From the NCBI GenBank assembly GCA_964057225.1, contig OZ059900.1, positions 7,946,501 to 8,010,500 on the forward strand: a stretch of DNA of 64,000 nt, given 5' to 3'. The notes under the pieces were generated by a model, which had not been told where the DNA came from, searched no databases, and worked only from the letters and a program-made list of their open reading frames with translations. The DNA comes from Auanema rhodensis (lineage: Eukaryota > Nematoda > Chromadorea > Rhabditida > Rhabditidae). Shown one piece after another: positions 10,501 through 26,000 of this stretch. How positions within the stretch are numbered: position 1 is the stretch's first letter; each line of letters starts with the position of its first letter. The position numbers and the translations under genes are program-made.

Positions 10501-13500
10501 ATTTAAAATTCAGGATTCATAAAATTCAACTATTTTTACATATATATGTCCAATTTTAACCACTTTGGTCAAAAAGGACCGAAAATATCAAGAATTATTG
10601 GTTTTTTGGGGTTTCAAGGGCATTTTGGCAAAATCAGTCAAACTTTTGATCTTAAGCATATTTTTTTCTTCTAAAACGACTAAATGTATGAAATACTGTC
10701 ATAGAATGTTCATATAGGTGTATTTTGCACGAATATCAAAACTGATTGAAATATGGGCCTTTTTATGCTCAAAACGCCATATATTCAACGATTTTGGGTA
10801 CAAAACATGTGAAAACTGTATGTTTTGATCAGACCCTTTGAGATATGGATTTAAAATTCAGGATTCAAAAAATTTGACTATTTTTACATATATATGTCCA
10901 ATTTTAACCACTTTGGTCAAAAAGGACCGAAAATATCAAGAATTATTGGTTTTTTGGGGTTTGAAGGGCATTTTGGCAAAATCAGTCAAACTTTTGATCT
11001 TAAGCATATTTTTTTCTTCTAAAACGACTAAATGTATGAAATACTGTCATAGAATGTTCATATAGGTGTATTTTGCACGAATATCAAAACTGATTGAAAT
11101 ATGGGCCTTTTTATGCTCAAAACGCCATATATTCAACGATTTTGGGTACAAAACATGTGAAAACTGTATGTTTTGATCAGACCCTTTGAGATATGGATTT
11201 GAAATTCAGGATTCATAAACTTCGACTATTTCTACATATATATGTCCAATTTTAACCACTTTGGTCAAAAAGGACCGAAAATATCAAGAATTATTGGTTT
11301 TTTGGGGTTTGAAGGGCATTTTGGCAAAATCAGTCAAACTTTTGATCTTAAGCATATTTTTTTCTTCTAAAACGACTAAATGTATGAAATACTGTCAAAG
11401 AATGTTCATATAGGTGTATTTTGCACGAATATCAAAACTGATTGAAATATGGGCCTTTTTATGCTCAAAACGCCATATATTCAACGATTTTGGGTACAAA
11501 ACATGTGAAAACTGTATGTTTTGATCAGACCCTTTGAGATATGGATTTAAAATTCAGGATTCATAAAATTCAACTATTTTTACATATATATGTCCAATTT
11601 TAACCACTTTGGTCAAAAAGGACCGAAAATATCAAGAATTATTGGTTTTTTGGGGTTTGAAGGGCATTTTGGCAAAATCAGTCAAACTTTTGATCTTAAG
11701 CATATTTTTTTCTTCTAAAACGACTAAATGTATGAAATACTGTCATAGAATGTTCATATAGGTGTATTTTGCACGAATATCAAAACTGATTGAAATATGG
11801 GCCTTTTTATGCTCAAAACGCCATATATTCAACGATTTTGGGTACAAAACATGTGAAAACTGTATGTTTTGATCAGACCCTTTGAGATATGGATTTAAAA
11901 TTCAGGATTCATAAAATTTGACTATTTTTACATATATATGTCCAATTTTAACCACTTTGGTCAAAAAGGACCGAAAATATCAAGAATTATTGGTTTTTTG
12001 GGGTTTGAAGGGCATTTTGGCAAAATCAGTCAAACTTTTGATCTTAAGCATATTTTTTTCTTCTAAAACGACTAAATGTATGAAATACTGTCATAGAATG
12101 TTCATATAGGTGTATTTTGCACGAATATCAAAACTGATTGAAATATGGGCCTTTTTATGCTCAAAACGCCATATATTCAACGATTTTGGGTACAAAACAT
12201 GTGAAAACTGTATGTTTTGATCAGACCCTTTGAGATATGGATTTGAAATTCAGGATTCATAAACTTTGACTATTTTTACATATATATGTCCAATTTTAAC
12301 CACTTTGGTCAAAAAGGACCGAAAATATCAAGAATTATTGGTTTTTTGGGGTTTGAAGGGCATTTTGGCTAAATCAGTCAAACTTTTGATCTTAAGCATA
12401 TTTTTTTCTTCTAAAACGACTAAATGTATGAAATACTGTCAAAGAATGTTCATATAGGTGTATTTTGCACGAATATCAAAACTGATTGAAATATGGGCCT
12501 TTTTATGCTCAAAACGCCATATATTCAACGATTTTGGGTACAAAACATGTGAAAACTGTATGTTTTGATCAGACCCTTTGAGATATGGATTTAAAATTCA
12601 GGATTCATAAACTTCGACTATTTTTACATATATATGTCCAATTTTAACCACTTTGGTCAAAAAGGACCAAAAATATCAAGAATTATTGGTTTTTTGGGGT
12701 TTGAAGGGCATTTTGGCAAAATCAGTCAAACTTTTGATCTTAAGCATATTTTTTTCTTCTAAAACGACTAAATGTATGAAATACTGTCATAGAATGTTCA
12801 TATAGGTGTATTTTGCACGAATATCAAAACTGATTGAAATATGGGCCTTTTTATGTTCAAAACGCCATATATTCAACGATTTTGGGTACAAAACATGTGA
12901 AAACTGTATGTTTTGATCAGACCCTTTGAGATATGGATTTGAAATTCAGGATTCATAAACTTTGACTATTTTTACATATATATGTCCAATTTTAACCACT
13001 TTGGTCGAAAAGGACCGAAAATATCAAGAATTATTGGTTTTTTGGGGATTGAAGGGCATTTTGGCAAAATCAGTCAAACTTTTGATCTTAAGCATATTTT
13101 TTTCTTCTAAAACGACTAAATGTATGAAATACTGTCATAGAATGTTCATATAGGTGTATTTTGCACGAATATCAAAACTGATTGAAATATGGGCCTTTTT
13201 ATGTTCAAAACGCCATATATTCAACGATTTTGGGTACAAAACATGTGAAAACTGTATGTTTTGATCAGACCCTTTGAGATATGGATTTGGAATTCAGGAT
13301 TCATAAACTTTGACTATTTTTACATATATATGTTCAATTTTAACCACTTTGGTCAAAAAGGACCGAAAATATCAAGAATTATTGGTTTTTTGGGGTTTGA
13401 AGGGCATTTTGGCTAAATCAGTCAAACTTTTGATCTTAAGCATATTTTTTTCTTCTAAAACGACTAAATGTATGAAATACTGTCATAGAATGTTCATATA

Positions 13501-13753
13501 GGTGTATTTTGCACGAATATCAGAACTGATTGAAATATGGGCCTTTTTATGTTCAAAACGCCATATATTCAACGATTTTGGGTACAAAACATGTGAAAAC
13601 TGTATGTTTTGATCAGACCCTTTGAGATATGGATTTGAAATTCAGGATTCATAAACTTTGACTATTTTTACATATATATGTCCAATTTTAACCACTTTGG
13701 TCAAAAAGGACCGAAAATATCAAGAATTATTGGTTTTTTGGGGATTGAAGGGC
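5482..13753 (+). repeat. Thirteen-monomer duplication, offset 4524 bp
   Basis: Markers from about 5482 to 9229 recur 4524 bp later, from about 10006 to 13753. They include GAGATAAGG at 5976 and 10500, GGCTAAATC in the monomers at 7570 and 12094, GACCAAAAATATC in those at 7918 and 12442, GGTCGAAAAGG in those at 8266 and 12790, GGAATTC in those at 8614 and 13138, and ATCAGAACTG in those at 8962 and 13486. The match ends where GGGGTTTGAAGG near 9230 faces GGGGATTGAAGG near 13742. The copied block is about 3.7 kb. Confidence 0.85.
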
Positions 13754-15573
13754 ATTTTGGCAAAATCAGTCAAACTTTTGATCTTAAGCATATTTTTTTC
13801 TTCTAAAACGACTAAATGTATGAAATACTGTCATAGAATGTTCATATAGGTGTATTTTGCACGAATATCAAAACTGATTGAAATATGGGCCTTTTTATGT
13901 TCAAAACGCCATATATTCAACGATTTTGGGTACAAAACATGTGAAAACTGTATGTTTTGATCAGACCCTTTGAGATATGGATTTGGAATTCAGGATTCAT
14001 AAACTTTGACTATTTTTACATATATATGTTCAATTTTAACCACTTTGGTCAAAAGGGACCGAAAATATCAAGAATTATTGGTTTTTTGGGGTTTGAAGGG
14101 CATTTTGGCTAAATCAGTCAAACTTTTGATCTTAAGCATATTTTTTTCTTCTAAAACGACTAAATGTATGAAATACTGTCATAGAATGTTCATATAGGTG
14201 TATTTTGCACGAATATCAAAACTGATTGAAATATGGGTCTTTTTATGTTCAAAACGCCATATATTCAACGATTTTGGGTACAAAACATGTGAAAACTGTA
14301 TGTTTTGATCAGACCCTTTGAGATATGGATTTGGAATTCAGGATTCATAAACTTTGACTATTTTTACATATATATGTTCAATTTTAACCACTTTGGTCAA
14401 AAAGGACCGAAAATATCAAGAATTATTGGTTTTTTGGGGTTTGAAGGGCATTTTGGCTAAATCAGTCAAACTTTTGATCTTAAGCATATTTTTTTCTTCT
14501 AAAACGACTAAATGTATGAAATACTGTCATAGAATGTTCATATAGGTGTATTTTGCACGAATATCAGAACTGATTGAAATATGGGCCTTTTTATGTTCAA
14601 AACGCCATATATTCAACGATTTTGGGTACAAAACATGTGAAAACTGTATGTTTTGATCAGACCCTTTGAGATATGGATTTGAAATTCAGGATTCATAAAC
14701 TTTGACTATTTTTACATATATATGTCCAATTTTAACCACTTTGGTCAAAAAGGACCGAAAATATCAAGAATTATTGGTTTTTTGGGGATTGAAGGGCATT
14801 TTGGCAAAATCAGTCAAACTTTTGATCTTAAGCATATTTTTTTCTTCTAAAACGACTAAATGTATGAAATACTGTCATAGAATGTTCATATAGGTGTATT
14901 TTGCACGAATATCAAAACTGATTGAAATATGGGCCTTTTTATGTTCAAAACGCCATATATTCAACGATTTTGGGTACAAAACATGTGAAAACTGTATGTT
15001 TTGATCAGACCCTTTGAGATATGGATTTGGAATTCAGGATTCATAAACTTTGACTATTTTTACATATATATGTTCAATTTTAACCACTTTGGTCAAAAAG
15101 GACCGAAAATATCAAGAATTATTGGTTTTTTGGGGTTTGAAGGGCATTTTGGCTAAATCAGTCAAACTTTTGATCTTAAGCATATTTTTTTCTTCTAAAA
15201 CGACTAAATGTATGAAATACTGTCATAGAATGTTCATATAGGTGTATTTTGCACGAATATCAAAACTGATTGAAATATGGGTCTTTTTATGTTCAAAACG
15301 CCATATATTCAACGATTTTGGGTACAAAACATGTGAAAACTGTATGTTTTGATCAGACCCTTTGAGATATGGATTTGAAATTCAGGATTCATAAACTTTG
15401 ACTATTTTTACATATATATGTCCAATTTTAACCACTTTGGTCGAAAAGGACCGAAAATATCAAGAATTATTGGTTTTTTGGGGTTTGAAGGGCATTTTGG
15501 CAAAATCAGTCAAACTTTTGATCTTAAGCATATTTTTTTCTTCTAAAACGACTAAATGTATGAAATACTGTCA
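13486..15573 (+). repeat. Tandem three-monomer higher-order repeat, offset 1044 bp
   Basis: Monomers at 13486, 13834 and 14182 match those at 14530, 14878 and 15226. The first of each triplet has ATCAGAACTG and GGGGATTGAAGG. The second has GGAATTC and GGCTAAATC. The third has ATGGGTCTTT. Small differences, such as AAAAGGGACC only in the monomer at 13834, show divergence after duplication. Confidence 0.8.
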
Positions 15574-15721
15574 AAGAATGTTCATATAGGTGTATTTTGC
15601 ACGAATATCAAAACTGATTGAAATATGGGCCTTTTTATGCTCAAAACGCCATATATTCAACGATTTTGGGTACAAAACATGTGAAAACTGTATGTTTTGA
15701 TCAGACCCTTTGAGATATGGA

Positions 15722-17700
15722 TTTGAAATTCAGGATTCATAAACTTCGACTATTTCTACATATATATGTCCAATTTTAACCACTTTGGTCAAAAAGGACC
15801 GAAAATATCAAGAATTATTGGTTTTTTGGGGTTTGAAGGGCATTTTGGCAAAATCAGTCAAACTTTTGATCTTAAGCATATTTTTTTTTTCTAAAACGAC
15901 TAAATGTATGAAATACTGTCAAAGAATGTTCATATAGGTGTATTTTGCACGAATATCAAAACTGATTGAAATATGGGCCTTTTTATGCTCAAAACGCCAT
16001 ATATTCAACGATTTTGGGTACGAAACATGTGAAAACTGTATGTTTTGATCAGACCCTTTGAGATATGGATTTGAAATTCAGCATTCATAAACTTTGACTA
16101 TTTTTACATATATATGTTCAATTTTAACCACTTTGGTCAAAAAGGACCGAAAATATCAAGAATTATTGGTTTTTTGGGGTTTGAAGGGCATTTTGGCAAA
16201 ATCAGTCAAACTTTTGATCTTAAGCATATTTTTTTCTTCTAAAACGACTAAATGTATGAAATACTGTCATAGAATGTTCATATAGGTGTATTTTGCACGA
16301 ATATCAAAACTGATTGAAATATGGGCCTTTTTATGTTCAAAACGCCATATATTCAACGATTTTGGGTACAAAACATGTGAAAACTGTATGTTTTGATCAG
16401 ACCCTTTGAGATATGGATTTGAAATTCAGGATTCATAAACTTCGACTATTTTTACATATATATGTCCAATTTTAACCACTTTGGTCAAAAAGGACCGAAA
16501 ATATCAAGAATTATTGGTTTTTTGGGGATTGAAGGGCATTTTGGCAAAATCAGTCAAACTTTTAATCTTAAGCATATTTTTTTCTTCTAAAACGACTAAA
16601 TGTATGAAATACTGTCATAGAATGTTCATATAGGTGTATTTTGCACAAATATCAAAACTGATTGAAATATGGGCCTTTTTATGCTCAAAACGCCATATAT
16701 TCAACGATTTTGGGTACAAAACATGTGAAAACGGTATGTTTTGATCAGACCCTTTGAGATATGGATTTGAAATTCAGGATTCATAAACTTCGACTATTTC
16801 TACATATATATGTCCAATTTTAACCACTTTGGTCAAAAAGGACCGAAAATATCAAGAATTATTGGTTTTTTGGGGTTTGAAGGGCATTTTGGCAAAATCA
16901 GTCAAACTTTTGATCTTAAGCATATTTTTTTCTTCTAAAACGACTAAATGTATGAAATACTGTCAAAGAATGTTCATATAGGTGTATTTTGCACGAATAT
17001 CAAAACTGATTGAAATATGGGCCTTTTTATGCTCAAAACGCCATATATTCAACGATTTTGGGTACAAAACATGTGAAAACTGTATGTTTTGATCAGACAA
17101 TTTGAGATATGGATTTGAAATTCAGGATTCATAAACTTCGACTATTGCTACATATATATGTCCAATTTTAACCACTTTGGTCAAAAAGGACCGAAAATAT
17201 CAAGAATTATTGGTTTTTTGGGGTTTGAAGGGCATTTTGGCAAAATCAGTCAAACTTTTGATCTTAAGCATATTTTTTTTTCTAAAACGACTAAATGTAT
17301 GAAATACTGTCAAAGAATGTTCATATAGGTGTATTTTGCACGAATATCAAAACTGATTGAAATATGGGCCTTTTTATGCTCAAAACGCCATATATTCAAC
17401 GATTTTGGGTACAAAACATGTGAAAACTGTATGTTTTGATCAGACCCTTTGAGATATGGATTTGAAATTCAGCATTCATAAACTTTGACTATTTTTACAT
17501 ATATATGTTCAATTTTAACCACTTTGGTCAAAAAGGACCGAAAATATCAAGAATTATTGGTTTTTTGGGGTTTGAAGGGCATTTTGGCAAAATCAGTCAA
17601 ACTTTTGATCTTAAGCATATTTTTTTCTTCTAAAACGACTAAATGTATGAAATACTGTCATAGAATGTTCATATAGGTGTATTTTGCACGAATATCAAAA
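15722..17700 (+). repeat. Short segment repeated at offset 1391 bp
   Basis: The rare variant CAGCATTCATAAAC occurs at about 16079 and again at about 17470, each time in the same monomer type and each time after a T-only tract variant. The tract is ten T at about 15881 and nine T at about 17272, and the first 347-bp monomer of the window arises in the second. Only about two monomers match. Between them the monomer near 17097 carries a private GACAATTTGAG in place of GACCCTTTGAG. Confidence 0.55.
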
Positions 17701-18399
17701 CTGATTGAAATATGGGCCTTTTTATGCTCAAAACGCCATATATTCAACGATTTTGGGTACAAAACATGTGAAAACTGTATGTTTTGATCAGACCCTTTGA
17801 GATATGGATTTGAAATTCAGGATTCATAAACTTTGACTATTTTTACATATATATGTCCAATTTTAACCACTTTGGTCAAAAAGGACCGAAAATATCAAGA
17901 ATTATTGGTTTTTTGGGGTTTGAAGGGCATTTTGGCTAAATCAGTCAAACTTTTGATCTTAAGCATATTTTTTTCTTCTAAAACGACTAAATGTATGAAA
18001 TACTGTCAAAGAATGTTCATATAGGTGTATTTTGCACGAATATCAAAACTGATTGAAATATGGGCCTTTTTATGCTCAAAACGCCATATATTCAACGATT
18101 TTGGGTACAAAACATGTGAAAACTGTATGTTTTGATCAGACCCTTTGAGATATGGATTTAAAATTCAGGATTCATAAAATTCGACTATTTTTACATATAT
18201 ATGTCCAATTTTAACCACTTTGGTCAAAAAGGACCGAAAATATCAAGAATTATTGGTTTTTTGGGGTTTGAAGGGCATTTTGGCAAAATCAGTCAAACTT
18301 TTGATCTTAAGCATATTTTTTTCTTCTAAAACGACTAAATGTATGAAATACTGTCAAAAAATGTTCATATAGGTGTATTTTGCACGAATATCAAAACTG

Positions 18400-21300
18400 A
18401 TTGAAATATGGGCCTTTTTATGTTCAAAACGCCATATATTCAACGATTTTGGGTACAAAACATGTGAAAACTGTATGTTTTGATCAGACCCTTTGAGATA
18501 TGGATTTGAAATTCAGGATTCATAAACTTCGACTATTTTTACATATATATGTCCAATTTTAACCACTTTGGTCGAAAAGGACCGAAAATATCAAGAATTA
18601 TTGGTTTTTTGGGGATTGAAGGGCATTTTGGCAAAATCAGTCAAACTTTTGATCTTAAGCATATTTTTTTCTTCTAAAACGACTAAATGTATGAAATACT
18701 GTCATAGAATGTTCATATAGGTGTATTTTGCACGAATATCAAAACTGATTGAAATATGGGCCTTTTTATGTTCAAAACGCCATATATTCAACGATTTTGG
18801 GTACAAAACATGTGAAAACTGTATGTTTTGATCAGACCCTTTGAGATATGGATTTGGAATTCAGGATTCATAAACTTTGACTATTTTTACATATATATGT
18901 TCAATTTTAACCACTTTGGTCAAAAAGGACCGAAAATATCAAGAATTATTGGTTTTTTGGGGTTTGAAGGGCATTTTGGCTAAATCAGTCAAACTTTTGA
19001 TCTTAAGCATATTTTTTTCTTCTAAAACGACTAAATGTATGAAATACTGTCATAGAATGTTCATATAGGTGTATTTTGCACGAATATCAAAACTGATTGA
19101 AATATGGGCCTTTTTATGTTCAAAACGCCATATATTCAACGATTTTGGGTACAAAACATGTGAAAACTGTATGTTTTGATCAGACCCTTTGAGATATGGA
19201 TTTGAAATTCAGGATTCATAAACTTTGACTATTTTTACATATATATGTCCAATTTTAACCACTTTGGTCAAAAAGGACCGAAAATATCAAGAATTATTGG
19301 TTTTTTGGGGATTGAAGGGCATTTTGGCAAAATCAGTCAAACTTTTGATCTTAAGCATATTTTTTTCTTCTAAAACGACTAAATGTATGAAATACTGTCA
19401 TAGAATGTTCATATAGGTGTATTTTGCACAAATATCAAAACTGATTGAAATATGGGCCTTTTTATGCTCAAAACGCCATATATTCAACGATTTTGGGTAC
19501 AAAACATGTGAAAACGGTATGTTTTGATCAGACCCTTTGAGATATGGATTTGAAATTCAGGATTCATAAACTTCGACTATTTCTACATATATATGTCCAA
19601 TTTTAACCACTTTGGTCAAAAAGGACCGAAAATATCAAGAATTATTGGTTTTTTAGGGTTTGAAGGGCATTTTGGCAAAATCAGTCAAACTTTTGATCTT
19701 AAGCATATTTTTTTCTTCTAAAACGACTAAATGTATGAAATACTGTCAAAGAATGTTCATATAGGTGTATTTTGCACGAATATCAAAACTGATTGAAATA
19801 TGGGCCTTTTTATGCTCAAAACGCCATATATTCAACGATTTTGGGTACAAAACATGTGAAAACTGTATGTTTTGATCAGACCCTTTGAGATATGGATTTA
19901 AAATTCAGGATTCATAAAATTCGACTATTTTTACATATATATGTCCAATTTTAACCACTTTGGTCAAAAAGGACCGAAAATATCAAGAATTATTGGTTTT
20001 TTAGGGTTTGAAGGGCATTTTGGCAAAATCAGTCAAACTTTTGATCTTAAGCATATTTTTTTCTTCTAAAACGACTAAATGTATGAAATACTGTCATAGA
20101 ATGTTCATATAGGTGTATTTTGCACGAATATCAAAACTGATTGAAATATGGGCCTTTTTATGCTCAAAACGCCATATATTCAACGATTTTGGGTACAAAA
20201 CATGTGAAAACTGTATGTTTTGATCAGACCCTTTGAGATATGGATTTGAAATTCAGGATTCATAAACTTCGACTATTTCTACATATATATGTCCAATTTT
20301 AACCACTTTGGTCAAAAAGGACCGAAAATATCAAGAATTATTGGTTTTTTGGGGTTTGAAGGGCATTTTGGCAAAATCAGTCAAACTTTTGATCTTAAGC
20401 ATATTTTTTTTTCTAAAACGACTAAATGTATGAAATACTGTCAAAGAATGTTCATATAGGTGTATTTTGCACGAATATCAAAACTGATTGAAATATGGGC
20501 CTTTTTATGTTCAAAACGCCATATATTCAACGATTTTGGGTACAAAACATGTGAAAACTGTATGTTTTGATCAGACCCTTTGAGATATGGATTTGAAATT
20601 CAGGATTCATAAACTTCGACTATTTTTACATATATATGTCCAATTTTAACCACTTTGGTCGAAAAGGACCGAAAATATCAAGAATTATTGGTTTTTTGGG
20701 GATTGAAGGGCATTTTGGCAAAATCAGTCAAACTTTTGATCTTAAGCATATTTTTTTCTTCTAAAACGACTAAATGTATGAAATACTGTCATAGAATGTT
20801 CATATAGGTGTATTTTGCACGAATATCAAAACTGATTGAAATATGGGCCTTTTTATGTTCAAAACGCCATATATTCAACGATTTTGGGTACAAAACATGT
20901 GAAAACTGTATGTTTTGATCAGACCCTTTGAGATATGGATTTGGAATTCAGGATTCATAAACTTTGACTATTTCTACATATATATGTCCAATTTTAACCA
21001 CTTTGGTCAAAAAGGACCGAAAATATCAAGAACTATTGGTTTTTTGGGGTTTGAAGGGCATTTTGGCAAAATCAGTCAAACTTTTGATCTTAAGCATATT
21101 TTTTTCTTCTAAAACGACTAAATGTATGAAATACTGTCAAAGAATGTTCATATAGGTGTATTTTGCACGAATATCAAAACTGATTGAAATATGGGCCTTT
21201 TTATGCTCAAAACGCCATATATTCAACGATTTTGGGTACAAAACATGTGAAAACTGTATGTTTTGATCAGACCCTTTGAGATATGGATTTGAAATTCAGG

Positions 21301-22060
21301 ATTCATAAACTTTGACTATTTTTACATATATATGTCCAATTTTAACCACTTTGGTCAAAAAGGACCGAAAATATCAAGAATTATTGGTTTTTTGGGGATT
21401 GAAGGGCATTTTGGCAAAATCAGTCAAACTTTTGATCTTAAGCATATTTTTTTCTTCTAAAACGACTAAATGTATGAAATACTGTCATAGAATGTTCATA
21501 TAGGTGTATTTTGCACAAATATCAAAACTGATTGAAATATGGGCCTTTTTATGCTCAAAACGCCATATATTCAACGATTTTGGGTACAAAACATGTGAAA
21601 ACGGTATGTTTTGATCAGACCCTTTGAGATATGGATTTGAAATTCAGGATTCATAAACTTCGACTATTTCTACATATATATGTCCAATTTTAACCACTTT
21701 GGTCAAAAAGGACCGAAAATATCAAGAATTATTGGTTTTTTAGGGTTTGAAGGGCATTTTGGCAAAATCAGTCAAACTTTTGATCTTAAGCATATTTTTT
21801 TCTTCTAAAACGACTAAATGTATGAAATACTGTCAAAGAATGTTCATATAGGTGTATTTTGCACGAATATCAAAACTGATTGAAATATGGGCCTTTTTAT
21901 GCTCAAAACGCCATATATTCAACGATTTTGGGTACAAAACATGTGAAAACTGTATGTTTTGATCAGACCCTTTGAGATATGGATTTAAAATTCAGGATTC
22001 ATAAAATTCGACTATTTTTACATATATATGTCCAATTTTAACCACTTTGGTCAAAAAGGA
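18400..22060 (+). repeat. Six-monomer offset repeat (2087 bp)
   Basis: The series GGTCGAAAAGG with GGGGATTGAAGG (near 18570), GGAATTC (near 18855), GCACAAATATC (near 19430) and CGGTATG with TTTAGGG (near 19514-19654) recurs 2087 bp later, near 20660, 20942, 21517 and 21602-21741. The offset is six monomers less one base, because one included monomer has the nine-T tract. Boundaries are approximate. Confidence 0.65.
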
Positions 22061-25000
22061 CCGAAAATATCAAGAATTATTGGTTTTTTGGGGTTTGAAG
22101 GGCATTTTGGCAAAATCAGTCAAACTTTTGATCTTAAGCATATTTTTTTCTTCTAAAACGACTAAATGTATGAAATACTGTCATAGAATGTTCATATAGG
22201 TGTATTTTGCACGAATATCAAAACTGATTGAAATATGGGCCTTTTTATGTTCAAAACGCCATATATTCAACGATTTTGGGTACAAAACATGTGAAAACTG
22301 TATGTTTTGATCAGACCCTTTGAGATATGGATTTGAAATTCAGGATTCATAAACTTTGACTATTTTTACATATATATGTTCAATTTTAACCACTTTGGTC
22401 AAAAAGGACCGAAAATATCAAGAATTATTGGTTTTTTGGGGTTTGAAGGGCATTTTGGCAAAATCAGTCAAACTTTTGATCTTAAGCATATTTTTTTCTT
22501 CTAAAACGACTAAATGTATGAAATACTGTCATAGAATGTTCATATAGGTGTATTTTGCACGAATATCAAAACTGATTGAAATATGGGCCTTTTTATGTTC
22601 AAAACGCCATATATTCAACGATTTTGGGTACAAAACATGTGAAAACTGTATGTTTTGATCAGACCCTTTGAGATATGGATTTGAAATTCAGGATTCATAA
22701 ACTTTGACTATTTTTACATATATATGTTCAATTTTAACCACTTTGGTCAAAAAGGACCGAAAATATCAAGAATTATTGGTTTTTTGGGGTTTGAAGGGCA
22801 TTTTGGCTAAATCAGTCAAACTTTTGATCTTAAGCATATTTTTTTCTTCTAAAACGACTAAATGTATGAAATACTGTCATAGAATGTTCATATAGGTGTA
22901 TTTTGCACGAATATCAAAACTGATTGAAATATGGGCCTTTTTATGTTCAAAACGCCATATATTCAACGATTTTGGGTACAAAACATGTGAAAACTGTATG
23001 TTTTGATCAGACCCTTTGAGATATGGATTTGAAATTCAGGATTCATAAACTTTGACTATTTTTACATATATATGTCCAATTTTAACCACTTTGGTCAAAA
23101 AGGACCGAAAATATCAAGAATTATTGGTTTTTTGGGGATTGAAGGGCATTTTGGCAAAATCAGTCAAACTTTTGATCTTAAGCATATTTTTTTCTTCTAA
23201 AACGACTAAATGTATGAAATACTGTCATAGAATGTTCATATAGGTGTATTTTGCACAAATATCAAAACTGATTGAAATATGGGCCTTTTTATGCTCAAAA
23301 CGCCATATATTCAACGATTTTGGGTACAAAACATGTGAAAACGGTATGTTTTGATCAGACCCTTTGAGATATGGATTTGAAATTCAGGATTCATAAACTT
23401 CGACTATTTCTACATATATATGTCCAATTTTAACCACTTTGGTCAAAAAGGACCGAAAATATCAAGAATTATTGGTTTTTTAGGGTTTGAAGGGCATTTT
23501 GGCAAAATCAGTCAAACTTTTGATCTTAAGCATATTTTTTTCTTCTAAAACGACTAAATGTATGAAATACTGTCAAAGAATGTTCATATAGGTGTATTTT
23601 GCACGAATATCAAAACTGATTGAAATATGGGCCTTTTTATGCTCAAAACGCCATATATTCAACGATTTTGGGTACAAAACATGTGAAAACTGTATGTTTT
23701 GATCAGACCCTTTGAGATATGGATTTAAAATTCAGGATTCATAAAATTCGACTATTTTTACATATATATGTCCAATTTTAACCACTTTGGTCAAAAAGGA
23801 CCGAAAATATCAAGAATTATTGGTTTTTTAGGGTTTGAAGGGCATTTTGGCAAAATCAGTCAAACTTTTGATCTTAAGCATATTTTTTTCTTCTAAAACG
23901 ACTAAATGTATGAAATACTGTCATAGAATGTTCATATAGGTGTATTTTGCACGAATATCAAAACTGATTGAAATATGGGCCTTTTTATGCTCAAAACGCC
24001 ATATATTCAACGATTTTGGGTACAAAACATGTGAAAACTGTATGTTTTGATCAGACCCTTTGAGATATGGATTTGAAATTCAGGATTCATAAACTTCGAC
24101 TATTTCTACATATATATGTCCAATTTTAACCACTTTGGTCAAAAAGGACCGAAAATATCAAGAATTATTGGTTTTTTGGGGTTTGAAGGGCATTTTGGCA
24201 AAATCAGTCAAACTTTTGATCTTAAGCATATTTTTTTTTCTAAAACGACTAAATGTATGAAATACTGTCAAAGAATGTTCATATAGGTGTATTTTGCACG
24301 AATATCAAAACTGATTGAAATATGGGCCTTTTTATGTTCAAAACGCCATATATTCAACGATTTTGGGTACAAAACATGTGAAAACTGTATGTTTTGATCA
24401 GACCCTTTGAGATATGGATTTGAAATTCAGGATTCATAAACTTCGACTATTTTTACATATATATGTCCAATTTTAACCACTTTGGTCGAAAAGGACCGAA
24501 AATATCAAGAATTATTGGTTTTTTGGGGATTGAAGGGCATTTTGGCAAAATCAGTCAAACTTTTGATCTTAAGCATATTTTTTTCTTCTAAAACGACTAA
24601 ATGTATGAAATACTGTCATAGAATGTTCATATAGGTGTATTTTGCACGAATATCAAAACTGATTGAAATATGGGCCTTTTTATGTTCAAAACGCCATATA
24701 TTCAACGATTTTGGGTACAAAACATGTGAAAACTGTATGTTTTGATCAGACCCTTTGAGATATGGATTTGGAATTCAGGATTCATAAACTTTGACTATTT
24801 CTACATATATATGTCCAATTTTAACCACTTTGGTCAAAAAGGACCGAAAATATCAAGAACTATTGGTTTTTTGGGGTTTGAAGGGCATTTTGGCAAAATC
24901 AGTCAAACTTTTGATCTTAAGCATATTTTTTTCTTCTAAAACGACTAAATGTATGAAATACTGTCAAAGAATGTTCATATAGGTGTATTTTGCACGAATA

Positions 25001-26000
25001 TCAAAACTGATTGAAATATGGGCCTTTTTATGCTCAAAACGCCATATATTCAACGATTTTGGGTACAAAACATGTGAAAACTGTATGTTTTGATCAGACC
25101 CTTTGAGATATGGATTTGAAATTCAGGATTCATAAACTTTGACTATTTTTACATATATATGTCCAATTTTAACCACTTTGGTCAAAAAGGACCGAAAATA
25201 TCAAGAATTATTGGTTTTTTGGGGATTGAAGGGCATTTTGGCAAAATCAGTCAAACTTTTGATCTTAAGCATATTTTTTTCTTCTAAAACGACTAAATGT
25301 ATGAAATACTGTCATAGAATGTTCATATAGGTGTATTTTGCACAAATATCAAAACTGATTGAAATATGGGCCTTTTTATGCTCAAAACGCCATATATTCA
25401 ACGATTTTGGGTACAAAACATGTGAAAACGGTATGTTTTGATCAGACCCTTTGAGATATGGATTTGAAATTCAGGATTCATAAACTTCGACTATTTCTAC
25501 ATATATATGTCCAATTTTAACCACTTTGGTCAAAAAGGACCGAAAATATCAAGAATTATTGGTTTTTTAGGGTTTGAAGGGCATTTTGGCAAAATCAGTC
25601 AAACTTTTGATCTTAAGCATATTTTTTTCTTCTAAAACGACTAAATGTATGAAATACTGTCAAAGAATGTTCATATAGGTGTATTTTGCACGAATATCAA
25701 AACTGATTGAAATATGGGCCTTTTTATGCTCAAAACGCCATATATTCAACGATTTTGGGTACAAAACATGTGAAAACTGTATGTTTTGATCAGACCCTTT
25801 GAGATATGGATTTAAAATTCAGGATTCATAAAATTCGACTATTTTTACATATATATGTCCAATTTTAACCACTTTGGTCAAAAAGGACCGAAAATATCAA
25901 GAATTATTGGTTTTTTGGGGTTTGAAGGGCATTTTGGCAAAATCAGTCAAACTTTTGATCTTAAGCATATTTTTTTCTTCTAAAACGACTAAATGTATGA
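18900..26000 (+). repeat. Eleven-monomer duplication, offset 3827 bp
   Basis: Markers from about 18.9 to 22.2 kb recur 3827 bp on, from about 22.7 to 26.0 kb. These include GCACAAATATC at 19430 and 23257 and again at 21517 and 25344, GGAATTC at 20942 and 24769, the uncommon AAGAACTATTGG at about 21030 and 24857, and the nine-T tract near 20410 and 24237. The two copies are separated by about two monomers. Edges are approximate. Confidence 0.75.
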
